Shown: in pieces, positions 49,901-58,900 of the stretch | Layout: every line of letters begins with the position of its first letter | Position numbering within the stretch: position 1 is the stretch's first letter | Assembly (NCBI GenBank): GCA_949317995.1 | Contig: OX439048.1 | Location: forward strand, 66,903,375 to 66,967,374 | Direction of reading: 5' to 3' | DNA: 64,000 bases | Source of the DNA: Acholoe squamosa | Taxonomy: Eukaryota; Annelida; Polychaeta; Phyllodocida; Polynoidae | Notes under the pieces: model-generated | The model's database searches: none | The model's input: the letters and a program-made list of their open reading frames with translations, nothing else | Told to the model about the DNA's origin: nothing | Translations under genes and position numbers: made by a program

Positions 49901-52900
49901 CTTATCATTTTACCGGTATCCTGTTTTGGTGCCATGTGTTCCAGCTGCTCCATTTCACATTACTAGTATGTGTGGATGTGACCCTGTATTGAAGCTTTGA
50001 GGGGCTTGGCCTACATTAATACACCTTACTGAACCTCCCAGCACCTCGAGTCATACATCAAGGCTTGTAAAAGTGCTTGGAATTACCAAGCCAGGGTGCT
50101 TAAAAATCCTGGCTCTCCAATATTTAAGGGTTTAATTAAGTGACTCTAAAATTAGTCTAGTCTGAGAAAGCCCTAATTACTGGGCTGGGCACTTATTATG
50201 CTGAATACATCCGATAAGAGCTATTGAAACCTGTAAGTTCAATAGCACCAATGTATATAGCCCTGTGTAAAGGGTGAGACATCCGAAGCCCATTTAGTAG
50301 CTATAAGGAATGAATACCGGAGGAGAAAACACATATATTCTTAATTGTAGTGGGTACAAAAGCTGTTGCCGGATGAGTCTGCTGATCCCAATAATGAGCA
50401 TCGTAAGAACTTTTTAGTCAGGTTCTTTGCCGGGCCCTTCTACAGGGTCATTGCACATGAGGTTTGCAATAGTCAGTTAAACATTTGTTGAGTTATCAGT
50501 TAAATTTCTTAAATGTTGATATGATGTTGTTTTAAACCCTTCAAATTTTTACTCATTATGATGTCTCAAAAGTAAATAATCACACAAAAGGATATTGAGA
50601 AATGGTTGCAATGGAAAGATAAAACTTGAATAGTTTGGGGCCTAAAGGTACAAAATTCAGTGGATAAACCACCTAGACAATACCTTACCTAGTTCAGATC
50701 ATGTGCATTTTATCCCATACCACACTCTAAATGTTTCTGCTATTAAACCCATACTCTACCATGGACAGATTATGTGCTATTATTACCCACTTGACCAATA
50801 TAAGTTGTGTGCATTTAACCCATATTTTACTGTTTACAGGTTATTCGTTGGTTCATCCTCCTGTTCTATGCCGTCCTCATCGCTCTGTCCATCTACTTTG
50901 CCGCTCAATTGAAAATCAATGAAGAACAGGTATGTGGCTATTGACTGCAAATCAAGACTAATCAAGATATCCTTATATCCTTCTGTTTTAGTGGGTTTCT
51001 TTTCTTGACAAGATTTATAATTGATATTTTCCCTATACTGGGTGGTCTTTGACATACCAGGTATTTTCCTTAGAAAAATTAATTTCTTGAAACCCCCCCC
51101 CCCCCACCTCCTGAAAAGCTTTATTTAAATGATGAACACTGATGAAGGTGCAGGGAACTTATTTTCTGCTGTACATGTGTTATCCAAGCAAGTGAGGATT
51201 CCTAAAAAGAAATGACTATGAATTTCACAACTTTTTATTTCAATCACCTAAAATGTCTCTTGCTCGTTTGTACAGCTCACTCTTTATTTAATTCATCCAG
51301 ATCAAATTCCTGCCGGATAGCTCCAACTTTGGTCAGTACCTCAGTCTGAGATCTGAAGCGTTTGCGTCTACATCAGAGACGGGCAGCAAGGTAATGTTAG
51401 TCTGGGGGCTCAAACAGCAGGATCTGTCATCATGTCACAAAACTGACCCTGGGTGCTTCGGGAAAACCGTCTGGGACGATACCTTCGATTTAAACACTGC
51501 TGATGCACAGAATAAACTACTGGTATGTACTGAGTGTGCAAACTGTATTCCCAAGCTACTAAGCCTAAACTCAAAAGTCTGGTCAAAAGACCAATCATGT
51601 CTAGTATAAGACCCAAATATAAGCCTCGGTATGGCAAAGAGATCTGATTTAAATCACCTATCTGTGAATAGTTATCAACTTCTATGTGTAATATCTATAT
51701 CTATAGATATCCTGCTGAGATATATAGCTATTGAAACATTTCTAAATATGACTTGTGTTATATCCTAAAAATCAATAAAAGAACATTTCTTTCGACAATT
51801 ATGGAATTAATATCAAATTATATCCCAATGAAATTATCACAAGCCTGCCCTCCAATACAAGTTGTGCAGTAAAAAGACATAAGAGTTTCTTACATTATAC
51901 GCTTGTCCATCTTTACACCTATAGATCTATACACACCCCCATTTCAGGCATTATGTGCAGACCTGAAGGCCCTAAGTAAGGCGGAGACCGACTCACTCTC
52001 TATCCGCCGTAGTCTGGTGGATGACGTACCTGAGGTGCAGTGTTTTGTAGAGGAAATGAAAGTATTTTATCAGGTAAGTCCAAAATTATCTTTTTTAATA
52101 AACTCTCATAAAACCTCTTGTATAAACTGCATCCGTGTATAAGCCACATTGGTATTTTCAGAAAACGCTCGATGTCGCACCTTAGGCGTGAATGTATGAG
52201 TTTGCTCCTCTTCTATAGTGTATGTGAGGGTCCCTGTGTATTTCTATCTTTATTATGTTTATTTTGAACATGTCTACACAACTATAGGGATAGCATTACA
52301 TCTCCCTAAAACATATAACAGGGGTACTCCAAAAAAGTTTAAAAGAGTTTTTTGATATATAATTTCCTAATAATTGTGGAATCTGCAATTGAAGTAAACA
52401 TAAAATATAGAGAAATCCTCAGGCATCCTTATACTAGTGGCTGGAAGCGGGTCTGGTGCTGGTTCTGGCAACATGCACTGATAAGAACTGATAACATGGG
52501 ACCAGCGTGTCCCTGGAAGTGGGTGGTAACCAGGGATAAGGTACCCATCATGGTCCCCTCCAAATGGGGCTTGGAGGGTCAACAAATTCCGCCCCGGCTT
52601 ATGTACTGATCAGCCTGGTCCAAAGAGTACCAAAAGCAGGACAAACCTTCAACAGGACTTAGGAGGTCCATCTTATTCATTACTTTCCCCTCTCTGTTTT
52701 ATAGATCATTAACATTTATCTTGTTTCCTTCTACATGAGAAAGGCAACCCTTTCACCCCTTCTTACACATACCTTTTCATCAACCAAAAACCAAGAGTGA
52801 TTCAACTCCACCGAAGGGAACCCGGACGGACAAAAATAGTTTCCTGGCAAATTCCTACTTATGCCTTTGCTAGTAGCAACAAAACAAAGTGGGCAACCTG

Positions 52901-55900
52901 TTTGCCGTGGGTTGCGCCCTTGTAGGGTAGGATAAAGAGATCCTGGAGGTTGAGGATGGAGACAACTGTCAGGGCCTAGAGCAAAAGTACAGCCTCCATG
53001 CTAACACACCTCACAATACCATCAATGTACAACACTGAAAGAGTTATTTGATACCTGCAGACCGGATACAATACTTGCATATGTCAAGAACCTGGGATAC
53101 TACAGTCAAATTTAAACAGTAGAAACTTTCTTCCATAAAACCTTTAGGCACAAATAGCCATCACCAGTAGCTGACGTGCCGTAAAACACTAACTAACTAA
53201 CTAACTAACTAACCCATCATGGTATGTCTTATCAGTGGGCTTTACCTCAACCAGCAAAATTTAACATGGTGGATCCACAGGACGTCCATACTAAGCCCTA
53301 TAGGCTTTCACGCTGCCATATATATTCTGAGAAATGCAACCTCATGAGTCTCTGCAATGCTGCGTGCTATTGTGAGTTTACCAGTGTAGAACCTAATTTT
53401 AAAAACCGACCCCAGTTATATGCTGAAGAAAGACTTCATGGGAATGTTATGAGCCTATTTTGGTGCTTAATTTACACCATTTTCTCTTTCATCTTTTGTA
53501 TCAAAACCCAGATCATAAGCTGGGGAAGACTTTAGCAAAATGTGAATAGCTGATTTTGATGGTATTCTATAAGGCGTCATTGAATACGGACAGCCTCACC
53601 TCAGTGAATACGATGCAAAAATGTTCCATGGGAGTGGACATTTGCTTATAGACCGTATAGGGTTGATACATTCATGGAGGGTGAGTATGATGCATCGATG
53701 AAGTACATGCACTGTATCGGTGTATCATGATAATCTATAGGCATCATGTACTTCTGTATTAGCAGCCTTTAAAAGGCATAAAGGATAAACTAACACAGTT
53801 TGTGTGTAGCAGGGAATGTGCCTTGGTGACTGTATAATTCAGTGTTATGAGGCTGCCAGGTGACAAGGTCTCTGTTAGGGAGTGGTCATTATTTATCAAC
53901 AGGGGGGGAGGGTGGGTTTGAGGGGGGGGCGTAAAATTTTCAGACCCCTCCCGAAGGGGGGGGGCTAAAAAAATTCACCCTCTTTTTAGCAAAAAAGCCT
54001 GCGCGCTACTATAGATCAAAGAGTGGCGCGAAAACTCTCTGTGCCTCTGGCGCGGGGGGGGGGCGTAAAAAATTTCCGCGCGTCCGTGCAAAAACCCACC
54101 ACCCCCCCTGTTGATAAATAATGACCACTCCCTTAGGTGAGTATTGATTTCATACAATGAACCATCAGGAGTATACCATAATACTCAGCCTATAAGGAGC
54201 ACCTTGGTTTTAATGTGGCATATCCCCACTCAGGCCCAACCTATGTTAAAAGGTTTACCTGTAGTCATTTTGGTCATTTTTGGTCTAATTCCTTGCTTTA
54301 CGGCATGGTGCCAACTTTTTCTAAGCCTATATTACTAAGTAGGTGGTGGAGTTGATAGAGGGGGTCTGTTATGCTGTATTTCAGGAAAACCCTCTCACAA
54401 ATGAACTCAGAAAGCACTACAAAATATCAGAAGACACAAATTGTCCATGTGAATATATCTGTGGCTAAAACAGTTTTAAACGTAGCATGTCTCCCATATA
54501 TTAATTTTAGGAAAGTGCCATGTCATTGTCTGCATATTGATTTGAACAAAAGTTGTTCATGTCACTAAGCCCTATAATCTCTGTAGGGGTCCATTGCAGC
54601 ATATAAGTGCCTACCTTCATACATGAGGCATTACGGTAGACCCATGTGTCAGTGTCCTTGTGGACTGACACTTAATGGGGGTCAATATTTCTATGACAAC
54701 CGCCTTCAGACGTCATAAGGTTTTATAGGTATCAGGCGGTGCATGACTGAGCAATGTATGTATAATGCATATTTCGACAGCTACCATGAAATATTATTCA
54801 TGGTAGGAAAACTACATCTTTTTACATTGTTTGTTAAGTAGGATACATGTGTGTTTGATAACCTTTTAAAGGCCGATAGTGTGTTAAATTACACCATGCC
54901 CGTCTGTACACCGTGCCGACCCTTTAGGAGTGTATCAACCCCATGGGGTTGGCATGATGCATGAATACAGCCCTTGGTGAGTTACTCATCAGAACTGCAT
55001 TCATGCATCATGCTGACCATGATGTACTAATACACTTCTGCATCAATGGTCCCTAAATGGTTGATACCAAACAGTTCAATATACTACTGACAATAACATA
55101 TTAATATGAAATGTTATATACAATGTGTGTTAGTGCAGAACATTAACTTCTTTGTCATACAACAATCAGCTTTACATATCCTTTGCTTCTAACTTTTCAT
55201 TGTCCCAAAAATATGTACCGCAAAGTCCTGCATATAAGGTGCACCCTTGTCTGTAAGGGTATGAGCTGCACTGTCATAAAGCTGCGAATGAAACTTAAAA
55301 AGAAGCTTTAAGCCATATATGGGGCTTGAAAATTGAAGGCTTAGTACTATTCTATTATATCATTTTGAGTACCTGCCCATAAGCCACACATCTTATTTGG
55401 GCAATTGCTTTATGCTGCAAAAGCATCTGGTTTGTGTATGAGCCACGACTTATGCCGTTTTTTATAGTTTCATAAAAGTTTGAGTAAAATGGCTTGGATA
55501 TCATGTCAATAATGGGTAATAGCCAATTTGATATTGTCTATACTTATGGTGGAGTATAGGCTGAGGATAGCCGGGTAAAGCTGACCCCTTTCTCCCCATA
55601 CCATAATGTGTAATACAGGTTTTGTTATTCTATAGGCGGAGGGTAGCCGGGTTTACCCTACCCCATTCTCCCCTACCATAATGTGTAATACAGGTTTTGT
55701 TATTCTATAGGCGGAGGGTAGCCAGGTTTACCCTGCCCCATTCTCCCCTACCATAATGTGTAATACAGGTTTTGTTATTCTATAGGCGGAGGGTAGCCAG
55801 GTTTACCCTTCCCCATTCTCCCCTACCATAATGTGTAATACAGGTTTTGTTATTCTATAGGCGGAGGGAAGCCGGGTTTACCCTGCCCCATTCTCCCCTA

Positions 55901-58900
55901 CCATAATGTGTAATACAGGTTTTGTTATTCTATAGGCGGAGGGTAGCCGGGTTTACCCTACCCCATTCTCCCCTACCATAATGTGTAATACAGGTTTTGT
56001 TTTTCTATAGGCGGAGGGTAGCCAGGTTTACCCTGCCCCATTCTCCCCTACCATAATGTGTAATACAGGTTTTGTTATTCTATAGGCGGAGGGAAGCCGG
56101 GTTTACCCTGCCCCATTCTCCCCTACCATAATGTGTAATACAGGTTTTGTTTTTCTATAGGCGGAGGGTAGCCAGGTTTACCCTGCCCCATTCTCCCCGT
56201 ACCATAATGTTTAATACAGGTTTTGTTATTTTATAGGCGGAGGGTCGCCGGGTTTACCCTGCCCCATTCTCCCCGTACCATAATGTTAAATACAGGTTTT
56301 GTTATTCTATAGGCGGAGGGTAGCCGGGTTTACCCTGCCCCATTCTCCCGTACCATAATGTTTAATACAGGTTTTGTTATTCTATAGGCGGAGGGTAGCC
56401 GGGTTTACCCTGCCCCATTCTCCCCGTACCATAATGTTTAATACAGGTTTTGTTATTCTATAGGCGGAGGGTAGCCGGGTTTACCCTGCCCCATTCTCCC
56501 CGTACCATAATGTTTAATACAGGTTTTGTTATTTTATAGGCGGAGGGTAGCCGGGTTTACCCTGCCCCATTCTCCCCGTACCATAATGTTTAATACAGGT
56601 TTTGTTATTCTATAGGCGGAGGGTCGCCGGGTTTACCCTGCCCCATTCTCCCCGTACCATAATGTTTAATACAGGTTTTGTTATTCTATAGGCGGAGGGT
56701 AGCCGGGTTTACCCTGCCCCATTCTCCCCGTACCATAATGTTTAATACAGGTTTTGTTATTCTATAGGCGGAGGGTCGCTGGGTTTACCCTACCCCATTC
56801 TCCCCTACCATAATGTGTAATACAGGTTTTGTTATTCTATAGGCGGAGGGTAGCCGGGTTTACCCTACCCCATTCTCCCCGTACCATAATGTTTAATACA
56901 GGTTTTGTTATTCTATAGGCGGAGGGTAGCCGGGTTTACCCTGCCCCATTCTCCCCTTGACATAATTTGTAATATAGGTTTTGTTATTCTATAGGCGGAG
57001 GGTAGCCGGGTTTACCCTACCCCATTCTCCCCTACCATAATGTGTAATACAGGTTTTGTTATTTTATAGGTGGAGGGTAGCCGAGTGTACCCTGCCCCGT
57101 TCTCTCCGTACCCGGGCGGTACATCGTTTACCTACCCACTGGACTCTACAGAGGTGAACACCATCATGACGACTAACAGCTTGGTGTACAATATGTCTCG
57201 AATACCCACTGGATTCAACAGGCACTTTGAGGTACGTATTCTATTTTAAACCCACCAGTACCATAAAGCATCCTCCAGAAGCTTACCAAAATTTCAAATT
57301 TGGAGGCTAACCTGTTTAAGAGTACCGTAATCTCCCGCGTATAAGGCGCATCTTATAAAGGGGGTTTAGTTCTCATTGGATCCACAAGGAGGACACCAAG
57401 ACCTTTCTTTTGATATCTTACATGCCCCCTTGGTCATAATAGGACAAAATGGGGCCCAGGAGGGCCCCAGGTGGCCCAAGGTTATTGAATTTTAAAAATT
57501 CACTAAGTAAGACCAAAGATATGAATTTTTCATTTTTTTGAGAATTTTCCAAAACTCTAGGTGTGCCTTATACGCGGGCTGTGCCTTATACGCGGGAGAT
57601 TACGGTAGGGGTTTTGAAAGGTTTTTTTATGGTGATATGCACCCTTCCCCTAGCAAGCGCCTCCCCTTTTGGACCATTTCGAAGACTGTAAAAGAGTGCA
57701 AACGTTTTAGCCACTGATACTCTTATTGAAAAAAAATCACATCAATATAATTTCTCCAGGCATAAAAGTTATGGTAAGGATAAACCCTCAAAGATAAGCC
57801 AAATATATTTGGACATTTTTTTCTTAAGCATTGATTCAACTCTAGCCGATATCTCACCTGATAAAGGCAGGGGTGGATCCAGTTACAATATCAGAGGTAT
57901 TTACAAAGGAAAATAATAATATCATATTTCCTTTGGCATGTTTTCTCCCTGTGCCTTTTAAGATGGCTATCACAGGTGATAGATTTATCAATATTTAATC
58001 AAGCAAGAAGGGATTTTCCTGATCCCTAAAATACACTGTATTTCCTCGAAAAAATAAGACATTTTAGTTAAACTTCCAGGTAAGTCTCCCAAAATTCTAA
58101 TATATATGATTTACTTCTACAGATTGCGACTTCATTCTGGCTGTTCAATGGGTTCCGGATAAGTCCAACAAGTGGCCTTGACCTTGGAGACCAGCTTATG
58201 ATGCACAGTTCGTACCTGGGGGAGGAAAAGACGACGGACACCGTAGAGAAAAGCTTCTCAACAACAGGTAGAGTGCATTATTCAACTAATGATGAGGGCA
58301 TGAAGGAGAAGAATAGTTTCATCTGGAGACTGGACAAGAGCAGCGGTTCATATTGACAATGTTCATCCTGACTTACAAGTATTGGTACAAGGCGACAAAA
58401 TCCTGAGGTGTCTCGTGGCTCACAGCAGATATTATGTTGGCAGCTGAAATGCACCAACCTGGGCCTACATCTTGGTGGTCTACCATACGATTCATCCTCA
58501 TGGTACAACATTCAAAATGATAAGACTTTGCCTGTGACATAAAACAAATCAACCAACCATTACATCATAATCAGTCAATCAATCTAATTCCCTCTGTCCC
58601 TCCCTCCACCTCTCCCTTGGGGGCACAATTTAGATCAGAAAAGAAAGAGGGAAAAAAGACTTTCTTTTGTTGTTGTGTCACTCTGTATGAACTTCAAAAT
58701 CCAGTATTAAATGGATTTATTGTGTTTTACAGGGATGAGTTATTTCTACGCCACCAGACTCCGCTATGCCGCCATCGTTGTCAATACGACTATAACTGCA
58801 TCTAACTTTGGTTACCCCAAAGGACTCCCCATCAGAGACACCTGGGAGGACTATACCACACGACAGGTATGTCTGAGCATTATACCAGACAAACTCTCTC

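Larger units (their letters stand above)
52074..55540. other. Intron 6, first part: repeats, no gene
   Basis: Contains a 657-bp retroposed insert (52543-53223), the MITE at 53878-54132, and GCATGATGCA-family copies (53680-53770, 54895-55062). The open frames here lack domains. Confidence 0.55.

Noticed and set aside
51391-51522. Treating exon 5 as ending at AAG|GTAATG (51390)
   Set aside because: The frame continues with [11 protein letters not shown] and the TDP/DDTFDL blocks expected in this loop, and ends at a good GTATGT donor; the inner site is at most alternative.
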